A DNA stretch of 64,000 nt, taken from assembly GCA_038373885.1 (NCBI GenBank), contig JAWZYV010000169.1:620001-684000 (forward strand), written 5' to 3'. The notes below the pieces were generated by a model. The model did not search any database and was not told the origin of the DNA. It saw only the letters and a list, made by a program, of their open reading frames with translations. Numbering within the stretch: the stretch's first letter is position 1; every line of letters starts with the position of its first letter. Positions 45,328-56,399 of the stretch are shown in pieces. The position numbers and the translations under genes were made by a program. This stretch comes from Cheiracanthium punctorium. Taxonomy: Eukaryota > Arthropoda > Arachnida > Araneae > Cheiracanthiidae.

Positions 45328-47047
45328 TTCTAATGTGTTTCTTTAAATAACTTTTATTTCGAAATTACATTTCATGTATTAAGCAATACTTTAAATAATT
45401 GAGATTCCTGGAAAAGTTCCTTAATTTAAAATTTTACAAAGACTAAGAATAATGTACTTGAATGTTTGAAAATTGAGTATTTATAAAAGGCATTATCAGG
45501 GGATTAGTTAAATGCTGCATACTTTGTTAATATTTTAGAGCGGAAAAATCTGTTAGCGATGAATAATTGTATAATCTTTTAATTACGCTTTTCAAAATAT
45601 TAATGTAAAAGTCAAATGTTTATTATTATAAATTGAAAAAAAAATTTGGAATGAAAAGTTTTTAAAAGCATTGAGAGACTTTATATGCGAGCATATAAAT
45701 TCTAAATGTCAAATATATGTAAGCATCTGGAAGATTTTTGTCTAAAGAAAAGAGTTTAATTTGCTTCATTGTACCTTTTGACTGGCTGTTAATTAAATTT
45801 TGTGTTAATTTTATAAGTAGCTTTACAAGTATTTAATTAATTACTAAAGTATTTAAAGGAAAATGTATTGTTAATAGATAATTTGTATATGTATGTTTGA
45901 GAGTATGCGTGTGAGCGTATATTTGAATTCCAAAACACCAAGTCTTGCTTAATTTTTTCAATTCTATATATTTCTAAAATTGTTAATTACGCAATTCATT
46001 TCTCATTTTAATTTAATTTTTATGACTTTTTTTCTACAAGGTAATTTTATGCAGAGATCAAAATTGTTTCGATGAAACTTATAAAATGTCTGATTGCAGT
46101 TTACTTTTCGCTGTAAAACGGCTTTAATGAATTGATCTAATTGTTTTGAAATCAATATTTCCACCCTTAAATACGGATTCTTATGCTTTTATGTTATTCT
46201 TGTATCTAACATTTTTCTACGGTTAGAGTTAATATATTTTTAATTTCCAGCCTCCTCCCAAAAATTTAAAAATAATAATGACAGTAAATTTAGGTTTTCC
46301 AATGGGTAAAATATGAAAAAAAATCTGTTCCATATTTTATCTTTTGCAATGAGCTTTATCAATGTGTGAAATATGAGGGAAAATGCCTGTTTTCAATAAA
46401 GGGGAAAGGAAATCAAAAGTTCTTCCATACTAGCTTTCGCTGTTTGTATAATTACTATAATAAAAAAGAATTTTAATACGATTTTCTAAGTAACTAAATA
46501 AATATATGCATGTTGTCAAATCATCTGATATACCATTGAATTTTAAGGCAAAATATTCCTGTCAAATTTTAATAAAAGCGTTAACATTTTCTGCTAGATC
46601 TCTTTGAAAGAGGAAATCGTTTCAAAAACTACTCTTTTCGACATAATATTTTAAATATGTTATTTATAGAGATATTTATCAAATATATAAGAAAATAAAT
46701 GTAACTTGAACTCAGATAAACTAATAATATATTTCTCTAAACTACAGAAAAACAATTTGTCTACAAGCACAATATTAGTAAATAACAGGGTGATCTACGT
46801 AAATTTTATGTGTTGCCGCCCGTATTAGAACGTTCCGATAGAAAAGGGAAGAAAAAAATAGTATGAAAAAGGAAGAAAAAAACGAGATGAACACTAAAAT
46901 AGGTGATATGTTTATTTTCTAAATTTTCAGCACAATGCAGAAACAGTTCTTACTTTTAACTACCACCGCTACAAATATCAAAATAAATTTAAAAAACTAG
47001 ATCCGTATAAAGATGCATTTAAAACGATGACGGTTATTATAAATTTA
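45328..47047. other. Very AT-rich sequence without a recognised gene
   Basis: Nothing supported. A single mariner-like terminus phrase CAGGGTGATC near 46790 has no visible partner. Confidence 0.5.
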
Positions 47048-48824
47048 CTAGCTGAAGTACCCGTCCTTGACGGGTTAGTGAATGCAAATTTCCAAAAAGC
47101 AAGAACTTTCGTCACCATTGTAGGAGTACACAGAATGGATGTAGTATGTTGCCAAAGTAAAGAAAGCGAAGTTATAAATTTTATGTATTGTTAAACTATT
47201 ACATGTTAGAGAGTAACTAAGTAATATCATTTCATTCGCTTTTGTCGTAATTATGGGATGCGCGAACGAATATTTACGCATATTGAAATAATTTTCGCAA
47301 AATCTCAAAATCTAATCAACATTTTTGAAAAATTTGAAGCCTAGAATTTAAGTTGAGTGACAACCTATCACATGTCACCCTATTTCGTTTCATTCCCTTC
47401 AGTCTTTATTTCGTGATGCTGGAACAAAATTTCAGCATTTTAAAACAATTTTCGCAAAATCTCAAAATGTAATCAAAATATTTTAAAATTTCAACGCCTA
47501 TAAATTAAGATTAGCAACTACCTATCATATCACTAAATTTCGTATCATTCGTATTAGTCGTTATTACGTGATGTTTGAAGAAATATAAACGTATTTTGAG
47601 AGAATTTTCACAAAATCGCAAAATCTAATAAAAATGATTAAAAAATTCGACACCTGTAAATTATGTTGAGCAACCATCTATCATGTGACCAAATTTCATA
47701 TCATTCGCTTTAGTCGTCATTACGTAATGCGGGAACAAAGATTCACTCAGTTTTAAACGATTTTCGCAAAATCTCGAAATATGATCGATTTTTTTAATTA
47801 GATGCTAATAGTTTAAGGTGAGTGACCACCTATCATTTCACCAAATATCATTTTTTCACCTTTGCAGTTATTACGTGATGTGCGAACACAAATTTACGCA
47901 GTTTGAAAGGATTTTCGCAAAATCTCAAAATCCAATCAAGATTTTTTAAAAATTCGACGCCTATGTTTTCAGTTGAGTGACCACCTATCATGACACCCAA
48001 TTTTATATGATTCGCTTCAGTCGTTTTTACGTGATGCTTGAACACAAATTTACGCAGTTTGAAAGGATTTTCGCAAAATTTCAAAATCCAATCAAGATTT
48101 TTTTAAAAATTCGACGCCTATGTTTTAAGTTGAATGACCACCTATCATGACACCCAATCTGATATCATTCGTTTCAGTCGTTTTTACGTGATGCTTGAAC
48201 ACAAATTTACGCAGTTTGAAAGGATTTTCGCAAAATCTCAAAATCCGATCCAGATTTTTTAAAAATTCGACTCCTGTGTTTTAAGTTGAGTGACCACCTA
48301 TCATGACCCCCAATTTCATATCATTCGCTTCAGTCGTTTTTACGTGATGCTTGAACACAAATTTACGCAGTTTGAAAGAATTTTCGCAAAATCTCAATAT
48401 CCAATCCAGATTTTTTAAAAATTCGACGCCTATGTTTTAAGTTGAGTGACCACCTATCATGACACCCAATTTCATATCATTCGCTTCAGTCGTTTTTACG
48501 TGTTGCTTGAACACAAATTTACGCAGTTTGAAAGGATTTTCGCAAAATCTCAAAATTCAATCTAGATTTTTTAAAAATTCGACGCCTATGTTTTAAGTTG
48601 AGTGACCACCTATCATGACACCCAATTTCATATCATTCGCTTCAGTCGTTTTTACGTGATGCTTAAACATAAAAAGCGTCACGGACAGAATGACAGAATG
48701 ACAGAACGACAAACTTTTTTTTGAGGGTCGCATCGGATTCCCGGGTGCTTGAAACGGATAGAAATCGCAAAATTTTTGAATTCCAAGAAATGTACACACA
48801 AAAGTCTAATTTTATTTATATAGA
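47048..48824 (-). mobile_element. Non-autonomous Helitron carrying a 9-unit satellite
   Basis: On the minus strand it begins TCTATATAAATAAAATTAG (48824), has a short-period head with TCATTCTGTCATTCTGTC, and ends in the perfect hairpin CCCGTC-CTT-GACGGG and CTAG (47048-47051). The flanks are A (47047) and T (48825). Most of its 1777 bp is a 156-bp tandem array. No Rep/helicase sequence is present, so it depends on a helper. Confidence 0.88.
47292..48690. repeat. 156-bp tandem array, nine units
   Basis: TTTTCGCAAAATCTCAAAAT recurs at 47292, 47449, 47605, 47761, 47912, 48068, 48225, 48381 and 48537. Spacings are 157, 156, 156, 151, 156, 157, 156 and 156. Units on the right are nearly identical and those on the left more diverged. 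The minus-strand 60-78 codon frames at 47848-48084 and 48593-48799 are array shadows. Confidence 0.95.
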
Positions 48825-49898
48825 TATAAGTATTTCTTTTTTCTTCTTTCAGGCATACCTCAAGATCTTATTCATTCAAAATGCTCACAGTGAAAACATG
48901 AAATTATCTAATCTAAAAAGTAGTGTCCTTAATAATGAAACTCGTATTTCTTCTATTTAGAGGAAAAACTTTTTAGAACATTTTGCATTAACCATTCATT
49001 CCTCGTGTTACTATCTGTTGACGTCCGGTGATTTCTATTCACGTTTTTTTTTTTCATTCTGCGTCCTCCCTTTTAATTGAACGCCAGGCTTAATATATAT
49101 TTTTTCAAACTTTTTTCTGTCAGGCTAACGGATGTCTTATCGTTTAGCAGTAGATATGGTGGTGCCTGAAAAAGCTGCTCTGTCTAATGCTTTATTCCGA
49201 CACAGATAGGGTAGCGAAATTCCGGCCTCATTTAATTAAAAACAAAGACAAAACTGTTATTTAATTAAACGCATCAAACATCACAAGGAGCGCATAACAC
49301 TTCAATCTGTTTACGTACCTTTATTTAACGCTGTTTTTATACCATGGCTAGAGAAATATTTTTAACTAAAAAGAAAGAAAAAAATATAAAACTTATTTAC
49401 AAAATTTTTAAGGAAAAAGAAAACGTGTTGTATGAGTAATACATAAGATAAAACCAATCAAATCTTGTATGTTCATTTTAATTTTACAAATCAACTTATT
49501 TTACAACTGTTCTTCGAAAATATTTTTTTTTTCATTTATAGGCACCATTTTCAATAGCAGCGCCTTCGGTGGCGATTTAGAACCTCGAAGAAATTTAATT
49601 GTTGCTGGATAAATCTATACTTATAACTTTATATCAAATTTTCTAGTATGATCTTCATTACATAAATTGTACTGCATTCGCGTTTTGTCTCATTTAATTT
49701 GAATTACCCTGTATATTAGTTCCTTCAGGGGCATGTTTTAAAGACTGTTCCTTCAGAACATTTCAAAACTGATACCGATATGTTTAGCATTAATATAGCT
49801 AAAATGTTTTTTTTTTTCATTCAACCGGCAGAAAAAAAGAAAGTCTACTATAATTGAAGTAGATGCGTGTTTAAGCTTATGTGCTGTCTGAGTGTGTG
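48825..49898. other. AT-rich sequence without a recognised gene
   Basis: No gene is recognised. A possible mariner-type end, GAATTACCCTGTAT, lies near 49700 without a partner. Confidence 0.5.
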
Positions 49899-50715
49899 TT
49901 CGGATTTTTGTCACCACGCGTCAAAGTGTCCGTTTTTGGAGCAAAATAGGCATAGAAAGTACAGAAAGTTAACATTTTACGAGCATTTTGATACTGACAA
50001 CAATTCTTAATTTCAATTTGTAATTTACATTTTATCAAATATTTCAGCAATGAATCTCAGATGAAGAGATGCGTTATAGTGAATATGCAGAGTTTTACGG
50101 AGAAATGAGGTAGTAATGAAAAAATTTATGCAAATTTTATTCAGCCGATGCTGACGGCACCAGATTTGTGGTACCAGACGGTACCAGATTTGTGGATATA
50201 AGGAAGCTAACAGAGTGTGCCGGAATCAAGAATGCGCTACATTTCTACGATCGTATTTAACTGTTAAAAGTTTGCTATACCTAAATTTACGTGATCATGC
50301 TTTGCTAGTAAAACTTTACTACTAAAGAAGTTACAATGCTTCTGCTGTCCTTCAAGAATAACGGAAATTGAAGTGTCTAAGGTAAGGTCCAGTGACAATT
50401 GCAGATTTACGAAAAATTATTATGCGTGTTGAAAATTTTGGAACTTTACAAATATTACTAGGACGAGGTCTTAAGGCAGATTCTGTAGATAAGGATCTGT
50501 AAGAAATGAAGAACTCCATGCAGTTGCAACTGCCATAGAGAATCCAACAGCCGGATTTAGAAGTGTTCGGGCAATATCCAAGCAACTGGATATGTCGTAT
50601 TCTACGGTGTGGAAAATGATGCACAAATTGCTAAACTATTACTTAAAACTTTCAGCCACACTCAACAGTTGCTTCAAAAAGATGCAGACTGCTGCAACAG
50701 TTGCTTCAAGAAGAT

Positions 50716-51115
50716 GCACCGCGCTCTGCGGTGGCCTAGTATCGAAACTCCATTGACGTAAGAACACGGAATGTGAAGCAACCCCCGACTTGGCCAGTGC
50801 TTGGGAGAGTGAACTCCTCTTGCTGATGGGCTGCTGTGGGACAGTGTACGCTAACGGGAGCTGGTGCACGTAAAATCCGACGTGGCTCCTATGTCGTCCA
50901 TGTTTAACGCTACCTCTAGGAGCTCCGATTTCAGATGGTTGGTCTTTCATCTGGAATTGATTCAAAATTAGAGGTTCCGTAGGTAAGTCGGACTTCCTCC
51001 CCCTGGGGATCATAAAAAATGCAAGCCGCCTGTTCCGTCCATCGCCTTCCAATATGGGTGATTTGGCACCGCACAGCGGTTGCCAGAGGATATTGGCAAA
51101 AGCAACAACAACAAC
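50716..51115 (+). mobile_element. SINE-like retroposon, copy 2
   Basis: This is a 400-bp copy of the element at 1150-1567, ending in a CAACAACAAC tail and flanked by the duplication AGAAGAT (50709-50715 and 51116-51122). The head contains GCGGTGGCCTAGT, A-box-like, favouring a tRNA origin. It interrupts the transposase pseudogene between the second HTH and the catalytic domain. The long minus-strand frame across it (50639-51193, 184 codons) is antisense to the SINE and has no motif. Confidence 0.88.
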
Positions 51116-51535
51116 AGAAGATAAGGAAGCTCGCTTGGACTTTTCACTAATGTGCCTCATCATACCAAGCTCACATACAAATCGACGAATCATGGCCTTG
51201 GAACATCTTTTAGAGTGATGAGGAAGATTTTAATCTGGATGGAACAGTAAGCAAGCAGAATTGCGGCATCTGGTCTTCTGAAAATCATCATAGGTCTATG
51301 GTTTTTCGAGTAGAACGTATTAATCGGTCCAAAAGCTTGTTCTGCCAGTGTTGAGAGGTATAGAACAATGCTGTTGAACTTTAATATTCCCACACATCAA
51401 TATGGATGTCTTGAATCTACTATATATTTAAGCAGGATGAAGCACCCCCTCCATTGGATTGCGCATACAACACGACAGCCTTTTACTAAGGGCCGAATAT
51501 TTCGTTGAGCGCTTCCTATAGTTGCGGAATTACTC

Positions 51536-52439
51536 TGCTACTCCTGGGGTTCGTCGTTCTAAAGTCCAGTTGGTGTAAAAAGTTCAAGTAAAAAGTCACT
51601 TGTCAGGATGGAACACAAACTTTATTTCGTCTAGAACTTCGTAGAACAATCAGCTGCACACAATTCACAAGCACAATCTAGCAGTAACGTGCTTTTAACA
51701 ATCCGCTTGGATCAGAAGCTCTCACAAATGCTGTATTTCTCACACAAAATAAGTCACTTTTACAGGCAAAAGTTCCGTGGAAATATTCAAGGGATATAGT
51801 ACACTATCCCTTAAGACACAGCAATGAAGAATTTACACACAGCACTTTAAAAACAGCTTCACAAAGCAAGCTAAAACACAGCTTCTATAGCACTATCAGT
51901 TCACACAAAACAAGCGTACTGAGAGCTCTTCACACATTGAATGTTCAACTCGCACTGACTCTTCGGGGCGATGCACGCTTCCATAAATAGCCGACGCAGG
52001 AGGTACAAGAGGTTTCCAGAAAAGTCAATTTCTCGAGGGTTCTACATAAAGCGTGAATTTTGATTACGTCATAGAAGAGAAATGTTAGGTTATTATGCGT
52101 TTTTAATGCAGGAAAAACAACTTCCAGGCCCCATTGGGAAAATCGCGCCAAATGACCAAAAAAGTCGCCAAGCTTGGCGACTTTTGGCGAAATATCGCCA
52201 AATTTGGCGCCAAAAATAAGTCCTCAAAAGTGAAGAGATCTAAGCTCTAGGACTAATATTTCTCGAGTTTTCTAGAAATCCGATATATTTGAATGGGAAA
52301 CCGAAACCTCCGTATCTCCGGTTCTAATTGGCCGATTTTGATGCAACAAAAAGCAAAATTTATCTATTTGAAGCGTAGAATACGAATTTTAAACCATTTT
52401 AAGCCCCAGAGCAGCGGGTTGCCCCGAAAATTCGTAACA
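51536..52439 (-). mobile_element. Probable solo LTR of an LTR retrotransposon
   Basis: A 904-bp block splits the transposase pseudogene. On the minus strand it starts TGTTACGAATTTTCGGGGC and ends GTAGCA, giving short inverted TGYTAC termini. A TATA-like CTATTTATGG lies at 51990-51981 and an AATAAA at 51626-51621, in the right order for an LTR (promoter, then polyadenylation). The flanks TTAC and TTAT are only an approximate target duplication. It contains a palindromic patch of TTGGCGA motifs (52155-52220). No gag or pol sequence is present. Confidence 0.6.
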
Positions 52440-53048
52440 TTATGTAGTGGCCAGCCCGTTCACCTGATCTCATCCCTTGGGACTTTTGGTTTCGAGGTTA
52501 TGTAAAAAGGTTGGTATACCAAGGGAATGTGGAATGTGGATAATTTACGACTTTGAAGGGCCGAATAATAAAGGACGTCAAGCAAATCTATAGAAATCTG
52601 CTGCATTCTGCAGTAGGGAGTGCTGTTCAGAGAATGCTGTTTTTGGAACATCTCCAAGGAAAACGTAGTGAACTATACATGTCAATGATGACAAACTAGT
52701 AAATATTAACTTGCTGTACTTTTCATGCCTATTTTACTTCAAAAATGATCTTACAGTGCCACTTTCGACCCTGGTGGCAAAAATACGAACTATTATTTTA
52801 ATCAAAACCGAATGATCTAATTAGTATTTGCTGTATATTTGGTTTAGTTGGCTCAACAGTTTTTTCAGAATCGGGCTCTAAACACATGTTTTGTAGCCTT
52901 CTATTCATCTATTCATCTCTTCAGGCCTGACATAATCTAACATCTCAAGTTAAAAAAATATGTATATCACGTTAAAAAAACTATTATACTTAAAATTGAC
53001 AAATAAAATATTTATATTCTATATAAAATAATATAATTGACAAATAAA

Positions 53049-55430
53049 TCTCTACTTATTATAAAAGAAGGTGTCTGTGTGTGTGTGTGTGTGTGTGTGT
53101 CTGTCTGCAGCGTTACGGACAAACGGCTACACCTAGAAACACCAAATTTGGTATTCGGGAAGATGTAAATATGTAGTTGTGCACCTCGAAGCGATTTTTT
53201 CAAAATTCGACCTAGATTTTTTTTTATTTTATGTTTTATGCGATTTTTGGCATTTTTTCTCACCTAATTCGTAATAACGGCGGAAATTACGCTCGCAGCA
53301 AAACGGCATTTGTATCATCGGATAGAGGAGAAAATTTTCTTTTAAAAACAGTTTGTTCTGAATACTTAACCTGATTTACTGATTTTTAGGAATTTTTTTA
53401 CTAAACATCTGCTTCGCGATTTTTTTTCTTAAAATAATTTTAAAACTGTCGCATCTTGAATTCTATCCGTCATAACTTTTAGATATTTTGAGAAATCGTG
53501 AAACATTCTTTTCTCCCTCTTTTAAAATAAAAACGAAAAAATTATGTAAATTAGATGATTTTTTACAAATTTTAATGCAGCCTAATGTTTAGAATTTAAT
53601 AGCATCAACGCGATCTTACGCCATTCATTACATTGCGATCACGGCACGAGAATTTATGTTCGGCTGTTGCCACAGAAAGGATTAGAAAAAAGGGTTTTTT
53701 CAACCAATCGAGTTTTTAAATGGGATATCAGAATTTCAATTCGCAAGTGAGGATCTATGACGTCAAATGCTTTAAGATACCTAAAAATTACGCCATAATT
53801 TTAACTCATTTATTCCAGCTCTATTTTCAACACAGGGAGACGATATTTTGATTAAAATTTACTGTAGAAATAAACTAAGAAATTCACGATTATTATTATT
53901 AGAAGTGGTATTTTAATCCGGTGCTTATTTAAAAATTGAAATGTTTTCACGGCGCTGAAAATGTTCATTTTAAAAGTTACAAAGTTCGTTTCAAAGCGCG
54001 ATATATTAAAATTTTTCTATTTATTATTTTTATTTTTGGCATTTAATTTAGCGCAGGCGTTGCCTAACATACGCATGCAGGTTGCGAGTATAGTTTTATT
54101 TTAACGTTGAATTACGTTCCTCCATAAAGGTCACGCAAAGTTTTAATGATACCGTTTGAAAACAATTATGCGAAATATCGAAAGTAACTCCGAAATTAAT
54201 CTACCGGGGTATCCTTTACGGCAGTCAAACAGTGACGTCATAAATTAAAAAAAAATGTGTGAAATTTGTAAACTCTGCAACTCTAACGCCCTGTCACAAT
54301 TAAAATGGGAATAAGTAGCTCCTCGAGATTACACAGTTTGATGTTTTTCAGGAGACAGGACTATGGAGGATATAAAAGATATCGTTATTGGATATTTAAA
54401 ATGGCACCCCTTGGATATTTTCTCCCCACAGTAAGATGAAATGGTTTACGGCGCTAAATACGCCAATCTTATAAAACTATGTATAAATTAAATATATATG
54501 GAGAGTTTCCTTAATGGCAACCATTATGTGAAATGATTATTATTTATGCTAATGCGTAAATTGCAAGGAATCGCCACAGAATCAAAAGATCCCATTGAGG
54601 CCAAATAATCTAAGCTGTTTCTTTTAAGGGAGCCTTGAAGAGGGAGAAGCGAGTATAGATAGTATTAATGTACGTAATAGGTAGTATTATTAGATTTGTA
54701 AAGATAGTATGAATAAATCGCAATGTACCACGTTAATAAATATTTCATGAAATTAAAAGTGTTTATCCTTTTTCAACGGTTGTCTTACAACCAACTAAAC
54801 GGAAAGTAATTCTAATTTGCGTTAATATATCCCGCAGTCATTTCAACAGAGGGGATTACTTGAACTTTTTTAAAAATGAAATTCTGTTTTGTCACATGCA
54901 GATATGATTTTAGTAGTAAAATATTCCCTTCTTCCCGTATGAAGAGCCGGTGCGCAGCTATTTTAAAAACATCTCTTGAAAATAGCATAAATGAATTCAG
55001 AAGACCTCAAAACGTGTAAATACACCAAAATCTCGAAGTCGAATTTTTTTCATGATTGCAATACTTTCCTTATATGGTACATTTTCGGAAAGAAATAAAT
55101 GGTGCTCCATTTCATGTAGTGTCTTAGGTATTTAATGCTACAACTTGAGCCTAAAAAGCAGTATGATGTAGAAATAAGACATTTTGAAAGCCAGGAGTTC
55201 TCTGCAAACCATTAAGCTTTCCACTTTTTTGATAGTGAATGACACTGACGTAGTTTTTTGAGTCATTATACTGCAATGATCAGGTTAGTACTCATGACAC
55301 AAACTTTACATTAAGAGTCAAATAATTTTGCTCTTTTTTTTTTTTAAATTCTACATCACGAATAATTTCGAATTACACATGTAAGGAAAATTTTCGTTTC
55401 CTACCGTGCGAAGAACGGGCACGCAGCTAC
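53049..55430 (+). mobile_element. Non-autonomous Helitron, type 2, long form
   Basis: It starts TCTCTACTTATTATAAAAG after A, followed by a (TG)n head, and ends with hairpin CCGTGCGAAGAACGGG and CTAC (CTAG expected) before T. It aligns with the minus-strand copy at 37563-38958 except for an extra segment at about 53866-54831. That segment includes two AATAAA-containing stretches near 54713 and 54737 and could be captured DNA or the ancestral middle. An internal second terminator (about 54935-54960) is present as in the other copy. The flanks carry an 11-bp direct repeat, TGACAAATAAA, touching both ends. Confidence 0.85.
53071..53100. repeat. (TG)n microsatellite in the Helitron head
   Basis: A TG run replacing the GTCTGTCTG-type short repeat found at this place in related heads. 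Confidence 0.9.
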
Positions 55431-55750
55431 TGACAAATAAAATATTACAAGATTATAGAAAAAGCTTTTGGAGATACATGATGTCCTACAAGTTCGGGAA
55501 TTTCTAATAATAATAATAATAATAATCAGAGATTTAATATAGGCGTTTTCATTTGCATTCAAATATTTTTGCGCGATGGTAAACAAAAATAAAATAATGG
55601 CAACAAATCCTACTATATAGTTACGCTGATCCTGGCTCAATCTGCAACCATTCCAGGCAACACATCCAAGATATAAAACTTTTACCTCCATTACTCCAAA
55701 AAGATTAAAAAGTTTAAGTACAAAAAAAGCAGTACTCTCTTAATAATCAA
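55431..55750. other. Spacer with an (AAT)n tract
   Basis: An AAT microsatellite lies at about 55506-55527. The phrase ATCAGCGTAACTATATAGTA (inverted, near 55610-55635) also occurs near 13472. No gene is recognised. Confidence 0.5.
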
Positions 55751-56016
55751 GAGTGAAAAACCAGTGCTGAGGAGTGATATATCACCCTACCTTCGTGACA
55801 AAAATCAGCCAACCTCCATAGAGTGAGAAATCACTATTCTGAAGAGTGACATTTCTGACTCTGGACTAGGAGTGAGAATTCAAAAACCCACTCCGGGAAA
55901 GAGTGCCTCACTCTAAGGAAAGGGTGACAGCACGCCATCCCTTAAAGAGTGGAGCGCTCTGATCAAGAGTGAGCTATGACCCTTTTTAAGAGTGACCGCC
56001 ACTTTTTATAGGGTGA
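55751..56016. repeat. Degenerate ~24-bp array with GAGTGA core
   Basis: GAGTGA or a one-base variant occurs at 55751, 55772, 55794 (CGTGA), 55821, 55844, 55870, 55901, 55922, 55947, 55967, 55990 and 56011, i.e. every 20-31 bp. Sequence between the cores varies widely, so only the core is kept in register. Confidence 0.65.
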
Positions 56017-56021
56017 TTATT

Positions 56022-56171
56022 CGAGACCGTATCCAGGGGTCCGGACCCTCCCCCCTCCCAAAAAAATTGATTTTTGTTAATAAAATAATAATAATGACGT
56101 CTTTTTGTGAAAAATTCTGCCTTTTCCACGGTTTGGACCCTGCCTGAAATTTTTGTCTGGGTACGGCCCTG
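56022..56171. mobile_element. Decayed hAT-type MITE
   Basis: The right end reads inward CAGGGCCGTACCCAG; the left CGAGACCGTATCCAG is its degraded counterpart. The flanks TGATTATT and GATTTATT are close to an 8-bp duplication with one indel. The interior has a C-run, as in the clearer hAT-type MITE at 27531-27696. Confidence 0.55.
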
Positions 56172-56399
56172 GATTTATTCCTTGCATATGCCTTGCTTCT
56201 GGCTATCACTATTTTAGGGAAATTAAAATAATTCCTTATAAATATATATATATATATATGAATGTATCTGGTAACAGCATTGATTATTATTATTTTTTAA
56301 ATATTTGGCAAACATTAAAAGATATTTTCTATATAGCATCAATATTTATCCAATCTTGTGAATTCATTGAAAATAAAATCCAATATTATAAATTTAATA

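Larger units (their letters stand above)
50287..52699 (+). pseudogene. DDE transposase pseudogene split by a SINE and an LTR
   Basis: Reading across frames gives, in order: LLVKLYY and GPVTIADLRKIIMRVENFG (N-terminal HTH); SVRAISKQLDMSYSTVWKMM (second HTH); then, after the SINE, SWPWNIF and DEEDFNLDGTVSKQNCGIW (first catalytic Asp region). Next comes KQDEAPPP (second Asp, in place of the family's QDGAPPH) and, after the LTR, WPARSPDLIPWDFWFRGYVK (third acidic block). The C-terminus ends MSMMTN at the TAG at 52697-52699. This is the family of arthropod Tc1/mariner-superfamily transposases also seen at 16640-17271. Several in-frame stops precede the insertions, so the gene was probably decaying already. 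Confidence 0.8.
49899..52790 (+). mobile_element. Old DDE transposon, twice invaded
   Basis: The ends are inverted repeats of about 100 bp: GTTCGGATTTTTGTCACC at the left and its diverged inverse at the right, followed by AAAATAGGCAT and AAAGTACAG-AAGTTAA shared by both arms. Removing the SINE (400 bp) and LTR (904 bp) leaves about 1.59 kb, a normal size for a Tc1/mariner-superfamily element. TA target bases are plausible at the right but not certain at the left. Confidence 0.75.

Noticed and set aside
46780..46830. CAGGGTGATC as a mariner-type terminus
   Set aside because: No inverted partner within several kilobases.
47292..48690. CRISPR-like array
   Set aside because: Regular spacing comes from whole 156-bp units without unique spacers, inside a Helitron in a eukaryotic genome.
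50639..51193. 184-codon minus-strand frame
   Set aside because: It lies over a SINE, runs across both SINE boundaries, and the other SINE copy does not keep the frame.
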